This document shows, in pieces, positions 1-10,185 of a stretch of 64,000 nucleotides of DNA. This DNA is from Schistocerca nitens (Eukaryota > Arthropoda > Insecta > Orthoptera > Acrididae). The position numbers and the translations under genes were made by a program. The first letter of the stretch is position 1; every line of letters begins with the position of its first letter. The stretch covers positions 14,506,501 to 14,570,500 of the forward strand of contig NC_064621.1 of assembly GCF_023898315.1 (NCBI RefSeq), written 5' to 3'. Under the pieces are notes generated by a model, which did no database searches, had not been told where the DNA came from, and worked only from the letters and a program-made list of their open reading frames with translations.

Positions 1-26
1 AAGTCCCTGCAGTCCCACTATCCTCT

Positions 27-180
27 GTGCCCTTGGTGGCTCAGATGGATAGAGCGTCTGCCATGTAAGCAGGAGGTCCCAGGTTCGAGTCCTGGTCAGG
101 GCACACATTTTCAGCTGTCCCCATTGATGTATATCAACAACACCTGTCAGCAGCTAAGGGCTTTGATTTAATTATCATTT
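27..180 (+). mobile_element. tRNA-derived SINE (head and body)
   Basis: The segment 27-104 folds as a tRNA-like cloverleaf. A 7-bp acceptor stem pairs 27-33 with 98-104. A D-arm lies near 39-55, and there is an A-box-like TGGCTCAGATGG and a perfect B box GGTTCGAGTCC (82-92). The presumed anticodon loop (62-68) lacks the usual T before the anticodon, and non-tRNA sequence follows directly to about 180. That is how a pol III-driven SINE looks, not a functional tRNA gene. The left end may continue outside the window. Confidence 0.75.
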
Positions 181-1351
181 GACACAAGGTCTGTTTCTGA
201 ATACTGTATCACAAAATTCAAAGGAATGAACAACCAATTTAGAGCTTGTTCATAGTGATCTCATGGGACCTACTGTTGTTCCAAGTTTGGGAGGCAATAG
301 ATATTTAATTAAACATCATGAATGATGCAAGCAGATACATATTTGTATATTTCTTCACAAATAAGTATGATGTTTTTGAAGAATTCAAGAAATGGTTGAC
401 TCCAATGGGAAATCAAATCAGTAAATACTTCAAAGAGAATCTGCACTCACGATGGCCTACCATTCTGTTCGCACAAATAGTTGCAGTTTTGTAAGTCTTA
501 AGGAATTTGGCATGAAGTAACTATGATATATACACTACAGAAAAATGATATATCTGAATGCCTCAAAACAAGATTAATGAATATGTAAGCTCGCAGTTGC
601 TAGGAAGCAAGTTACTAAATAGTTCTTGGAATGAGATGGCACACATAAATTGAAATAGAGGACAGAAAGACTTTATTGAACTGTGCAATGATGGGGCACT
701 ACCAGTTTCAAGTATTGATGCTGCGAAGAAGTAAATAGAACATTTGAGCACTAAAGAGGAATTTGGTGGATTCTCAGATCAGGAGGAGAATTTGGAAGAA
801 ATGTGTCTATTAATTGAAGGTTATAGGGAAACAGTGGAACACACTGTAACTTCGCAATAACAAAAGGAGAAATGAGACTAACTAAATGTCATCCAATGAT
901 GCTTTGTTCAAAAGAGAAAGCTTATACTGAAGATGCACAAACAAATGATGTGCGAGGAAGGTACAACAATGAACCACTGTTGTATCATGCAACACTTAAT
1001 TCTGATAAGGTGCTGAATGGATAGTTGCAATGATTGAAGGCATTAACTCCTTGGTGTCTCGGGATGCATGGGAATTGGTCAAGCTATCATCTGGTGTAAC
1101 TTCAATAAAGACAGATGGATATTGAAAAAGAAGACAATTGGTGAGAAATCAATCTTTAAAGCTTGTTTAGTCACAAAGTGCATTAGTCAAGTACAAGGCA
1201 TAGACGATAATGAGATTTATGTTCTTGTTTCAAATTTTGAAACAACTTGTCTACTGCTAGCAGTTAGTGTTGTGAAAAAGTGGCATACCAATCAGTATGA
1301 TGTGAAGAGTGCATATTGCATAGCCAATTAAAGGAAAATATAACAACAAAA

Positions 1352-1625
1352 CACTCAATTATTGACAAAATTATTTAACTGGATAGATAAAAAGTCTACT
1401 CACCAAGCAGTGGCAGAAAACACACATAAAAGACGGTTGTAATTGGCAAGCTTTGCGAGCCAGTGATGCCTTCTTCATGCAGAAGGGTTGAAGGGGAAGG
1501 AAGAGGGGTGAAGGAAAAGGACTGGAGAGGTCTATGAAAAGGGGTAGATTTTGGGAAAGCCAGTCACAACTGCAGGTTAGGGGAGACTTACCATACAGGA
1601 TGAGAAGGAAATGCAAAAGGTAAAA
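1352..1625 (-). repeat. PLE-associated terminal repeat (family A) inserted in the copia element
   Basis: This begins with GATAGATAAAAAGTCTACTC, the same terminus as the repeat at 11641-11970, followed by the shared body with a run of AGAAGGGTTGAAGGGGAAGG. Orientation is opposite to the body of the 11641 copy. It interrupts the copia reading shortly after the RT fragment. The hammerhead-like hairpin that other family members carry is degraded here (near 1450-1480). Boundaries are approximate. Confidence 0.6.
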
Positions 1626-2038
1626 ATTCTTTCAGATTGTTGTTTTAAAATCAAGCACATGAGCTTGCAATCACACATGTTAGAAGTGAAATTTGAAAAC
1701 AACAAATATGGAACAATTAATCATTCTCAGAGGTAGTATATTAATTAACAACTTGGCAGAGAATGTTAAGGGAGCCAAGGAACTAGTGGAAACTAAACCA
1801 AATTTCCTTGATGCAATGTGTGATAATGAAGTAAAAAAAGCTTCCATATAGTGAGCTTATTGGTAGATTCTCTTACCTTCCACAAAGGCCTTGACCAGAC
1901 ATAGCTTTCTTGGTGCCATAGTTCTCAAAATATTGTTCAAAATTTAATGTGAATCATAGGAATGCAGCAAAAAGGGTTCTTATGTAAGTGAAGGAAACAG
2001 CACATTACAAATTAAAATATTATCCCATTGGTCAAATA

Positions 2039-2773
2039 CGAGGGCCGTTCAGAAAGTAACCTCCAGTTGATTTAAAAAAATACACCAAGTTAAATAAAAA
2101 TATTTTAATATATACATCTTACAACTACATCTTTGCACTATTTTTCTACATAGTCTCCATAGCGATTGAGGCACTTATCGTATCTCTTCACAAGCTTTGA
2201 AATTCCTTCTGCATAAAAATCACCCGCTTGTGCCTGGAGCCAGCCTGTGACCGCATCTTTGAGCTCTTCGTCGTCATCAAACGGCTGTGACCTGAGCCAC
2301 ATCTGTGGAAAACCAGTAGACAACTCCAACATTGAGAAACGTCGATTTTCACGAACTTTTGCATCAACTGTCTGAACGAGTTCGTCAGTCACCAATGATG
2401 GTCTACCACTCCTCTCTTCATCATGAACATTTTCTCGTCCACTTTTAAATAAACGTACCCATTCACGGACAACTCCTTCACTCATAACTCTTGGTCCGTA
2501 CACGGCACAAAGCTCACGATGAATAGCTGCTGCAGAATATCCTTTGGCTGTAAAAAACCTTATGACAGCACGCACTTCACATTTGGCGGGGTTTTCTATT
2601 GCAGCACACATTTCAAACTGCCACAAAAACTAAACTAGCGCAGGTACGACGTTCACTCGACCACGGCTTGATGCCGACTGACCTGTTGAGTGCGTGAACG
2701 CACAGATGGCATCGCTACTCCCCCCACAACCCGCACTGTGACCAATCGGAGGTTACTTTCTGAACCGCCATCG
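2039..2773 (-). mobile_element. Internally deleted mariner element
   Basis: Terminal inverted repeats of about 26 bp share GGTTCAGAAAGTAACCTCC-type sequence at both ends. A TA target-site duplication lies at 2037-2038 and 2774-2775. At 735 bp it is roughly half the size of a full mariner (about 1.3 kb). Joining the copia sequence across the TA restores the RNase H reading frame (GQI|LVAFADADW), which fixes the boundaries. The missing part is the catalytic core of the transposase. Confidence 0.92.
2138..2626 (-). CDS. Mariner transposase deletion derivative: HTH domain fused to the C-terminus, no catalytic triad
   Basis: An open 162-residue frame. Residues about 15-110 are the mariner paired-type helix-turn-helix region (VRAVIRFFTAKGYSAAAIHR, WVRLFKSGREN, DEERSGRPSLVTDELVQ). 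From about residue 112 the sequence jumps to the transposase C-terminus (DDDEELKDAVTGWL, LVKRYDKCLNRYGDYVEK). The GDE, HDN and third-Asp motifs of the DD34D catalytic domain are absent because the deletion joined the two parts in frame. If expressed it could bind the element's inverted repeats but not cut; whether it is transcribed is unknown. The start is the first Met upstream of the HTH, close to the right inverted repeat. Confidence 0.75.
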   Translation of the reverse strand: MWQFEMCAAIENPAKCEVRAVIRFFTAKGYSAAAIHRELCAVYGPRVMSEGVVREWVRLFKSGRENVHDEERSGRPSLVTDELVQTVDAKVRENRRFSMLELSTGFPQMWLRSQPFDDDEELKDAVTGWLQAQAGDFYAEGISKLVKRYDKCLNRYGDYVEK

Positions 2774-3439
2774 TACTTGTAGCATTCGCTGATGCTGATT
2801 GGGCTACTTGTATAGATGCTCATAAAAGTAGTACTGGACATGTGATAATATTGGTGGGATTTCCAATGTACTATAAGAGTATGAAATGAAATTGCATTGA
2901 GCATGATAGAAACAGCAGTAGCCTGCACAAAGGAGGTAGTATGGATGAGAGAGTTACAAAGAATCTTGACCTGAAAGAAATGACTGGATAGTCAACACTT
3001 GTACAGTGTGATATTCAAGTAACAATTATACACTCCAAGAATCATAGAGATAAATCAAGAACAAAACATATTTCCACAAAACAACATTTCATCAGAGAGA
3101 AAGTAATTGATGGTACAAGTTACATTAAGTACATTTCAAAGGATAAAAATAAAAGCAGAATTCTTTACAAAACCACTAAAACAGAATATTTGTGAATATC
3201 AATGTGATAAAATGTTACACAATGAGACAGTTGAAGATGATATACATGATTACAGTTTACTTTTCGATAATAGCTCTTATATGTCCTGCTTTTGTGAACA
3301 GATTTTCTTTAACAATGCTGTTACTTAAAATGGCAATGAAAAGTGAAAAAGCTTCTGTTTTCTTAAAAGTGTATTTAGTTTCTCTCCTTTATTGGTGTTT
3401 CTTTCAATAAACATTTGTCTGTTTAACACAACTGTTTGT

Positions 3440-4030
3440 TCTATTCCACCAATCTCACTCCACAAAAAGAATTCTATAACAGTGCTTCACATTTGAAGGT
3501 CAGATATATAAAGAGATCACTGGAATGGCCATAGGAACCAGTGTGCAACACTTGGAGGGTATTTACTTGGAATTTCTGACACTCTATCTCCTGTGTGATT
3601 TTGATACAATGAGGATATTCTTATTATAGGGACAAATTGTGAAACTGAACTGTTGGGGATCTTGGAGTCTCTTAGCTTAGTTTCAATAAAGGCCAACTCC
3701 ATATTACAACACACAATGAGCCAACCAACATAAAGTAATATCACAGCCAGCTCTAGCATTATTGGCTCTTCTGAAAAATTACAAAGGAGTGAACCTCACA
3801 TTACTGTCCTGTGCCCATACAGACTGCAATAACCAACTTCTTTGGCATAGTTATGATTTTGTTGACATCATGCACAGAACTGAAGTGCACTCTACCTAAC
3901 ATCCTATTTAGACCACCTAGAAGAGCTTCCCTACCCCTTTCCCACAAACAAACCTCTATAACAAGCTGATCAGAACCTATGTTTTTATTAAATTCTTTGT
4001 TACAAAGTCTAAATTCCTAGCAATCTGACT
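3440..4030. other. Gap: possible PLE RT scrap, otherwise nothing recognised
   Basis: A short plus-strand stretch near 3505-3560 reads QIYKEITGMAIGTSV, which resembles the QxxGxAMGxxxxP motif of Penelope-like reverse transcriptases. The rest has no coherent frame. Confidence 0.3.
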
Positions 4031-5165
4031 TCCTAAACCTTCTTATATTTTGAGATCCACCTATTCCTGTTATCCTCCTCCTCCTTTTCCTCCATCTTTT
4101 CTTTCCTTGCACAGGGTTAACAGGTCTAACAAGTTTCTTCCACTTTTCCTGATCCAGCCTGTCATACCCTGGCAATTGTTTTTCCATCTGTTCCTCTCAG
4201 ATGCAGTCCATCCACCTCTGCTGCAGCTTTATTCTTTCTGTGAAGTCTTCTGTGCACTTAAACAACTTTTACAGTTTCTTGGATTTTCTTAAATGGAACT
4301 CAATCCATTCTGCTGACTCCTCACATTTACCTCAACATCTTCATCTCAACTACATCTAGCCTATTCCACTGGTTCTCCACTGTGGCCCATGTCCCCATTC
4401 CATGCAATAATGCTGGCCTTATAACTGCCTTACAGGTCATCCCCTTGACTTTGAAATTTATAATTTTGACACGAGATTTCAGGCATCCTTTTCTAATTCC
4501 TCTATCCTCTTTGCCCTCTGTGATCTATCTCAGAATCCAAATTTCTATTACTTGCCACAGTTGATTAAGATATCTGAAGTGCCCTACCCTCTTCAGACTT
4601 TCCCCATTCATTACGGCTGTCACCTTCCTCATTTCTGTGGATTAAATACTCTATTTACCTTCTGGTTATTTTAAATCCTTGTCCTCCAGTGATTACCTCC
4701 AGTCTTCCAGTTTGTACTCCTAATCATTTTTACTGTGGCTAAACAGCATGAAGCAAAGGGCTTGATCTCAAATTCCTGCTGATGGGGCATTGGTAACCAG
4801 ATCACAGTTGCAGGGACTGAGCGGAGATCTCTGATACAAGACTATGCAAATTGGTATCCACTCTGTCATGCCAACACTCCTTCGTATCCTTGTTCTTGCA
4901 TTTTCGTATATATCTTGTACAGGACATAATACAACTCTGGTATTATCTCCAAATTTGTTGCCAAGGCACTCTAATACATGTTTTCTCTAGATTTATAAAG
5001 ACCTCATGTAATTTATGAGTCTTCAATTGTTGTTTTTCTAAAAGCTGGTAGAGTGTGAAGATTGCGTATGCTGTCCCTTTTCCTGGCATAAATTCACACT
5101 GCTACTCTCCTACTGATGTTTTTCTATTATCTTCCCCTAGACATTCATGGCAAAGGCACCAATTC
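4030..5165 (-). mobile_element. RTE-like LINE fragment, antisense
   Basis: Minus-strand translation gives RT pieces in order. FMPGKGTAYAIFTLYQLLEK followed by EVFINLEKTCIRVPW (RT motif with the EKxYDxVP signature) lies at about 5080-4960. QRSPLSPC-like is near 4800, and the C-terminal tail PALLHGMGTWATVENQWNRL and LDVVEMKMLR is at about 4430-4330. A final domain RWMDCI...KWKKLVRPVNPV lies at about 4240-4100. Several frameshifts and stops, and an internal gap between the motifs. Both ends are truncated, and it is not expected to be functional. Confidence 0.75.
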
Positions 5166-5612
5166 AATTATGCTATAATCATAAATGTGTTGTTGATTGT
5201 GTGTGTGTGTGTGTACAATAAATCACCAATTGTTTTATATTTCTTGTCATAACTTCTAAAGTTAATGAATAAGAGCATTTTAATCAGCTTATTAAATATA
5301 TTTGGTATAAGAGGTATCACAGAAAAGAGAAATCATTAAAAATGTATTTTATGGAGATCTAAAGTGGAAAAGAGCACTGGGAATAGCAACTAGGTATGCA
5401 ACCTCAAAGAGACGGTATTTCTGATTTTTTCCTGCATTTTTTGATGCCCACAACATTATGCTTTGAAAATCTCTTCCCTCATCCAACTTCTGTTCCATAA
5501 AAAATTTTCTCAGTAATTTGTTGATACAAAAATTATAATAGCATTTTATGGTAAACTTTACTGAACATTTCTCCTTATATTTCTCTTGCCTAGACATAAT
5601 ACAAAATTTTAC
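5166..5612. other. Intronic gap downstream of the unc-13 exon; (GT)n tract, no exon recognised
   Basis: Contains a short GT run at about 5198-5214. A minus-strand open frame of 82 codons (5349-5597) lies just past the exon donor, but it has no similarity I recognise to unc-13 and no suitable acceptor/donor pair. I treat the region as intron. Confidence 0.5.
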
Positions 5613-5779
5613 CTTGTTGCAAAAAGCACTGCCAGATCATCCAAAGCAGAGTTTAGATTTTGTTGCAACTCTTTTAAAATGTTGGCTGCATCTTCTTCAA
5701 GTTTTTCACCTCCCATTGATTCAAACATTTTTTCTAGTTGTACACGCAGTTGCTGTATGTTATTCATCAGTATGCAAGC
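5613..5779 (-). CDS. unc-13: unc-13 coding exon e4 (MUN domain)
   Basis: An internal exon of the Munc13/UNC-13 presynaptic priming protein, which opens syntaxin through its MUN domain at the active zone. The exon starts after acceptor TTTTGCAG at 5780 with GCT TGC ATA and encodes 55 residues beginning [20 protein letters not shown] and ending DDLAVLFAT. Two bases (AG) are left for the next codon before donor GTAAAA (5612-5607), so the 3' phase is 2. This matches the family region with the ILMNN and [10 protein letters not shown] signature. It joins in phase 0 to exon 19304-19525. The next exon should lie left of position 1, so this intron is at least 5.6 kb. The exon is intact, with no stop or frameshift. 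Confidence 0.92.
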
Positions 5780-5910
5780 CTGCAAAACAGATATGTTGAA
5801 AAATGTGACTAGCATCACCATGCTCATTAATTTTAACTAAAATAATAACAAAATTATTATAAGTTTCTTTACAATTGTGCCTGCAGTGAAATATATATCT
5901 CAAGAGGACA

Positions 5911-6539
5911 TTGTAAGTAAGGTTCCAGTATCACTGCTTAAAACATTTATTGAGTATTACAACAGCTGTTTTGCAAGATTTCCATTTTCAGGTACAATTA
6001 CATTGTCCTGATGTATATATAACACCTAGTGTGACTGTACCTGGTGACTCTTTTAGTTATATTTCATGTGACATTCTAAAATATCAAATTCACGTTGATT
6101 TTGTACTGTTTTATACAGTGTGGCATAATATTTTCATATAATACTGTAGATATTTCTTGTAATTTTTGACAGTTCACACAACAGATGTTTTATTTTATGT
6201 AGTAACAGAATATATATTTATTTTTTATTTTTATTTTATGTTTACTATGTAAATATGAAACATCTATGGCATGAGCCATAAAAATCACAGGATATATCTG
6301 CAATATTATATCAAAATATTGTGGCAAACTGTATAAAATGGTACAAAATTGAAATGAAATCAATATTTTAGAATTTCACTTGAAATTTAACTAAAACATT
6401 CACCAGGTACAGATGTTATATATACACACATATATACATCAGGACAATGTAGACATCCTTGAAAATGGAAATCTTCTGAAACAGCTGTCATAACACTCAG
6501 TAAATGTCTTAAGCACTGATATGGGAATCTTACTTACAA
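5911..6539. repeat. Imperfect palindrome, arms of about 300 bp
   Basis: The sequence 5911-6213 is inverted at about 6240-6539 around a centre near 6225. Matching blocks include TTGTAAGTAA (5911) against TTACTTACAA (6530), the blocks ATTTCCATTTTC and ATTGTCCTGATGTATATAT, and a TTTTATACAGT block near the inner end. The arms have diverged visibly with small indels. It encodes nothing recognised. It lies about 130 bp upstream of unc-13 exon e4 in the transcript sense, so it would be transcribed as a long hairpin. Confidence 0.75.
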
Positions 6540-6586
6540 AATTACAGTAATTAAAACATAAAAAGTTTCTTCCCTTGGTCCCTGAT

Positions 6587-7513
6587 TGTTGTTGTTGTTG
6601 TGGTCTTCAGTCCTGAGACTGGTTTGATGCAGCTCTAAATGTTACCCTATCCTGTGCAAGCTTCTTCATCTCCCAGTACTTACTGCAACCTACATCCTTC
6701 TGAATCTGCTTAATGTATTCATCCATTGGTCTCCCTCTATGATTTTTACCCTCCACACTGCCCTCCAATGCTAAATTTGTGATCCCTTGATGCCTCAGAA
6801 CATGTCCTACTAACTGGTCCCTTCTTTTTGTAAAGTTGTGCCACAAACTCCTCTTCTCCCCAATTCTATTCAATACTTCATCATTAGTTATGTGACCTAC
6901 CCATCTAATCTTCAGCATTATTCTGTGACACCACATTTCAAAAGCTTCTATTCTCTTCTTGTCCAAACTATTTATTGTCCACGTTTCACTTCCATACATG
7001 GCTACACTCCATACAAATACTTTCAGAAACGACTTCCTGACACTTAAATCTATACTCGATGTTAACAAATTTCTCTTCTTCAAAACGCTTTCCTTGCCAT
7101 TGCCAGTCTACATTTTATATCTTCTCTACTTCGACCATCATCAGTTATTTTGCTCCCCAAATAGCAAAACTCCTTTACTACTTTAAGTGTCTCATTTCCT
7201 AATCTAATTCCCTCAGCATCACCTGACTTAATTCAACTAAATTCCATTATCCTTGTTTTGCTTTTGTTGATGTTCATCCTATACCCTCCTTTCAAGACAC
7301 TGTCCATTCCATTCAACTGCTCTTCCAAGTCCTTTGCTGTCTCTGATAGAATTACAATGTCATCGGCAAACCTTGAAGTTTTTATTTCTTCTCCATGGAT
7401 TTTAATACATATTCTGAATTTTTCTTTTGTTTCCTTTACTGCTTGCTCAATATACAGATTGAATAACATCGGGGAGAGGCTACAACCCTGTCTCACTCCC
7501 TTCCCAACCACTG
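6587..7513 (-). mobile_element. 5'-truncated LINE, same family as 44431-47715
   Basis: The plus-strand start GTTGTTGTTGTTGTGG is the reverse complement of the element's (CAA)n 3' tail and is followed by TCTTCAGTCCTGAGACTGG, exactly as at 44431. The minus-strand translation covers the RT core (KGVRQGCSLSPMLFNLYIEQ, RFADDIVILSE, MNINKSKTRIM) and the C-terminal region (AMYGSETWT, GRPMDEYIKQIQKDVGCSKY). The catalytic FADD box is intact here, unlike in the long copy. At least one frameshift separates the RT core from the C-terminal part. The 5' truncation point is at about 7513. Confidence 0.9.
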
Positions 7514-7723
7514 ATAGTCCATATGAATGAAATAAGCTGAAACATACACCAATCAGTATCTTTATGACAGAAATTCATTTTTAATTACTTGAAATGCCAA
7601 ACCTCCACTCATGATCATACACTAAACAAAGTAATTAAATAATAAGCTTAGAGTTGTCAATGGGCACACATAAAAAGAAAACTTGCTAGTTATCATAATA
7701 ATTGTTTGTTGAGTTAGGGTACA

Positions 7724-7724
<1 letters not shown>

Positions 7725-7753
<29 letters not shown>
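7725..7753. repeat. (CA)n microsatellite
   Basis: About 14 CA units, interrupted near the right end, at the boundary between unassigned intron sequence and a PLE remnant. Confidence 0.9.
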
Positions 7754-7756
<3 letters not shown>

Positions 7757-7789
7757 TGCCTTTTATGCCCCTACATAGTGCCAGCTAGA

Positions 7790-10185
7790 CAAACTGTGCC
7801 AGTGTTGCAATTCGGCAGGTAGACCATGCTGTACTGGTGGTTGTGTCAGGTGGGATGGGACAAGGGAAAGAGAGGCAGGAGGCAGGGAGAAAGATTGGTG
7901 CTGGGGGCTAGTGACCTGCTAGGACACAGCTGCTTTGATGGCTAGTAATGCAGGAGGGAGGGGTGGCAGGTAGACAGGCTAAGCATGTGGCACAGATTTT
8001 TGAAGCCAGTGAAGAGTCGTGCACAGTGAAGGTGATGTGGGAATGTGAACTGGGAGGGGCAGCAGGATGAAGAAAGGGGAAACTGTTGCATGGAGGCTGT
8101 GGTGACAGTGGGCTACTGGAGATGGAGGCTGGTATGATTACAGGAGCAAAGAATGTGATGCAAGGATAACTCCCCTCTACATAGTTCAGAAAAGCAGGTG
8201 GTGGAAGGAAGAATACAGAAGGCATGGGTTGTGAGGCAGCCATTGAAATTGAGCATGTTGTGCTCAGCTGCATGTTGTGACACTGGTTATTCAGTTTGTT
8301 CTGCACAACAGTTTGGCAGTGGCATTTCATCCTGATGGACAGCTGGTTGGTAGTCATGTGACATAAAACACTGTGAAATGTTTGCATATGATATGGCTGC
8401 TTTCACAGTTGTCACAGCTTTCGAGGGGGTAGGATAAGCTTGTGATAGGACTTCAATAGGAAGTGCTGGGTGGGTAGATTGTGTAGGTCTTGTAACTTGG
8501 TCTTTTACAGGGATATGATCCCTGTGGTGAGGATTTAGGAGTGGAAATGGGAGTGGTATACGGATGGACTAGGATATTTTGTAGGTTGGGCAGATGATGG
8601 AACACCACTTCAGGTGGGGGAGGAAGGGCCTTGGATAAGCTATCCCTCATCTCAGGGTATGATGAGAGATAATCAAAGCCCTGACGAAGGATCTGATTCA
8701 GCTGTTTCAGTCCAGGATGGTACTGGGTGATTAGGAGGCATTTCTTCATAGCTGCTTCTTGTGGGTGGTGCAAGGACTGGGGGTCGTTGGCACAGGAAAT
8801 GTTTTTGTGGACTAGGTCCGGTGTGGGGGGGGAGGGCAGGGGGGTAATGTAATGCCTGTTTGCCAAGGCCCTCATGAAACCATCAGCATAGCTGGGTAAG
8901 GGAGTTTTCATCCCTGCAGATACGTTGTCCGTGGGTGGCTACTCTATACTGGGTTGGGGGGGGGGGGGGGTGTTAGTGTGGAAGGGATGCAGTTGTGAAA
9001 ATGGTGGTTACTAAATTTAACCAGGACAGAGGTGTGGATGGAGGCATCAGAGAGGAGGTGGTAAATGTCCAGGACGATGGCACGTTAGGTTGATGAAGCA
9101 CAGGTGAAGTGAATGGGTGAGCAGGCATTAAGTTTGTCAAGGAATGAGGATAGGGTGACTTGTCCCTGAGTCCACATCGTGAAGATATAAGTGAACCTAA
9201 ACCAGACTAAAGGTTGGGAGCTTTGGCAGGTTAGGGATGTTTACTCCAGATGGCGCGTAAACAAGCTGGCACAAGAGAATGGCATGAAGGTGCCCATGGC
9301 TGTGACATTTGTCTGCTTGTGTCTGTGTATATGCGGATGGATATGTGTGTGTGTGCGAGTGTATACCTGTCCTTTTTCCCCCCTAAGGTAAGTCTTTCCG
9401 CTCCTAGGATTGGAATGACTCCTTACCCTCTCCCTTAAAACCCACATCCTTTCGTCTTTCCCTCTCCTTCCCTCTTTCCTGACGAAGCAACCGTTTGTTG
9501 CAAAGTTTGAATTTTGTGTGTATGTTTGTGTGTCTATCAACCTGTCCTTTAGTTTGGTAAGTATCATCATCTTTGTTTTTAGATATATTTTACCCACGTG
9601 GAATGTTTCCCTCTATTATATTTATAGTTGGTAAGGTGAATAAGAAGTGAGGTGTGGGTTTGGAGTCTGAAGGACATTGGGAGACATAGTGTTCGATAGT
9701 GGCAAGGCCATGGGCATGAGGATTGTTGGAGTATAGGGAGGTGGTATCAACAGCAATGAGTGGAGATCCAGGAGGTAAGGCATTGGGGTGGTGGAGAGTC
9801 AGTGAAGGAGTTGCTTAGTATCTTTGACATAGAAGGCTAGGTTCTGGGCAGTTCTTTGGAGGTGCTTGTCACCAAGAGAGGAAATTCTTTCAGTGGGAAC
9901 ACAACAGCCAGCTGTAATGGGATGTACAGGATTGTAGTGTTTGTGGATTTTGAGGAGCATGCAGAAGATGGTTGTGGGGGATGTCATTGGGGTGAGGATG
10001 GAGATGGACTCAGGGAAAGGTTTCTGGGAAGTGCTTATGGAGCATTTGTCTGCAGGGAGGATGAATAGGTCAGGATCTGTTTTCAGGTTGTGTAAGACTG
10101 TCCTTTCTTCCACTGAAAAGTTAGTGTTCTTCTGAAGTGACCTTAGGAAGGATGTTGACGCCAAGTTGGAGGTAAAATTATTCAT
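7790..10185 (-). mobile_element. Penelope-like element (PLE) remnant, antisense, split by a terminal repeat
   Basis: Minus-strand translation gives PLE pol pieces from right to left. An N-terminal block LHNLKTDPDLFILPADKCS and LLKIHKHYNPVHPITAG, CCVPTERISSLGDKHLQ lies at 10100-9800. DTTSLYSNNPHAHGLATIEH is near 9700, and WTQGQVTLSSFLDKLNA (after the RT YxDD position) at about 9170. A post-RT block HPGLKQLNQILRQGFDYLSS lies at about 8700, followed by a proline- and serine-rich non-conserved tail. The known PLE architecture is RT followed by a GIY-YIG endonuclease; the endonuclease is not readable here. A foreign terminal repeat occupies about 9195-9612. Frames are broken throughout. Confidence 0.75.
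9195..9612 (+). repeat. PLE terminal repeat (family B) inserted in an antisense PLE
   Basis: Shares AAAACCCACATCCTTTCGTC, the GT-rich stretch and the end TTTTAGATATATTTTACCCA (followed by CGTGGAATG) with copies at 31345-31760 and 57051-57222. Contains CTGACGA (9479-9485), a GCAAC/GTTGC stem and a degraded GAAA, the hammerhead-like hairpin discussed in the findings. A 13-unit GT-rich tract follows AGTATATACC. Confidence 0.7.

Larger units (their letters stand above)
241..3430 (+). mobile_element. Ty1/copia retrotransposon remnant (integrase, RT, RNase H, partial 3' LTR)
   Basis: Decayed copia-type pol, recognised piecewise in changing frames. An integrase core fragment (ELVHSDLMGPT, then DASRYIFVYFF) lies at 241-410. 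RT motifs (EIYVLVSNFET, YDVKSAY) are at about 1200-1320. The RT end (PYSELIGRFSYL, PDIAF) and YYPIGQ are at 1840-2035. RNase H (FADADWATC, HKSSTGHV) is at 2780-2870, and the C-terminal FTKPL motif is near 3160. An AATAAA-like signal at about 3405 suggests the 3' LTR. Frameshifts and stops are frequent, so no product is expected. The body is interrupted by a PLE-type repeat (about 1352-1625) and a mariner (2039-2773). No 5' LTR is visible. Confidence 0.8.

Noticed and set aside
27-104. A tRNA gene
   Set aside because: The cloverleaf is complete but the anticodon loop lacks the conserved T33 and SINE body sequence follows directly, so it is a SINE head.
5349-5597. The next unc-13 exon after 5613-5779
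   Set aside because: No similarity to the expected MUN continuation and no splice sites in the required phase.
7908-8911. Two proline-rich open frames as genes
   Set aside because: They match, block for block, the 3' region of the PLE at 12904-15100 and hold the post-RT motif.
8954-8970. Poly-G, poly-C and poly-T runs (also 13834, 16151, 41462, 51451) as functional elements
   Set aside because: Homopolymer runs in decayed transposons; lengths may also be unreliable in assembly.
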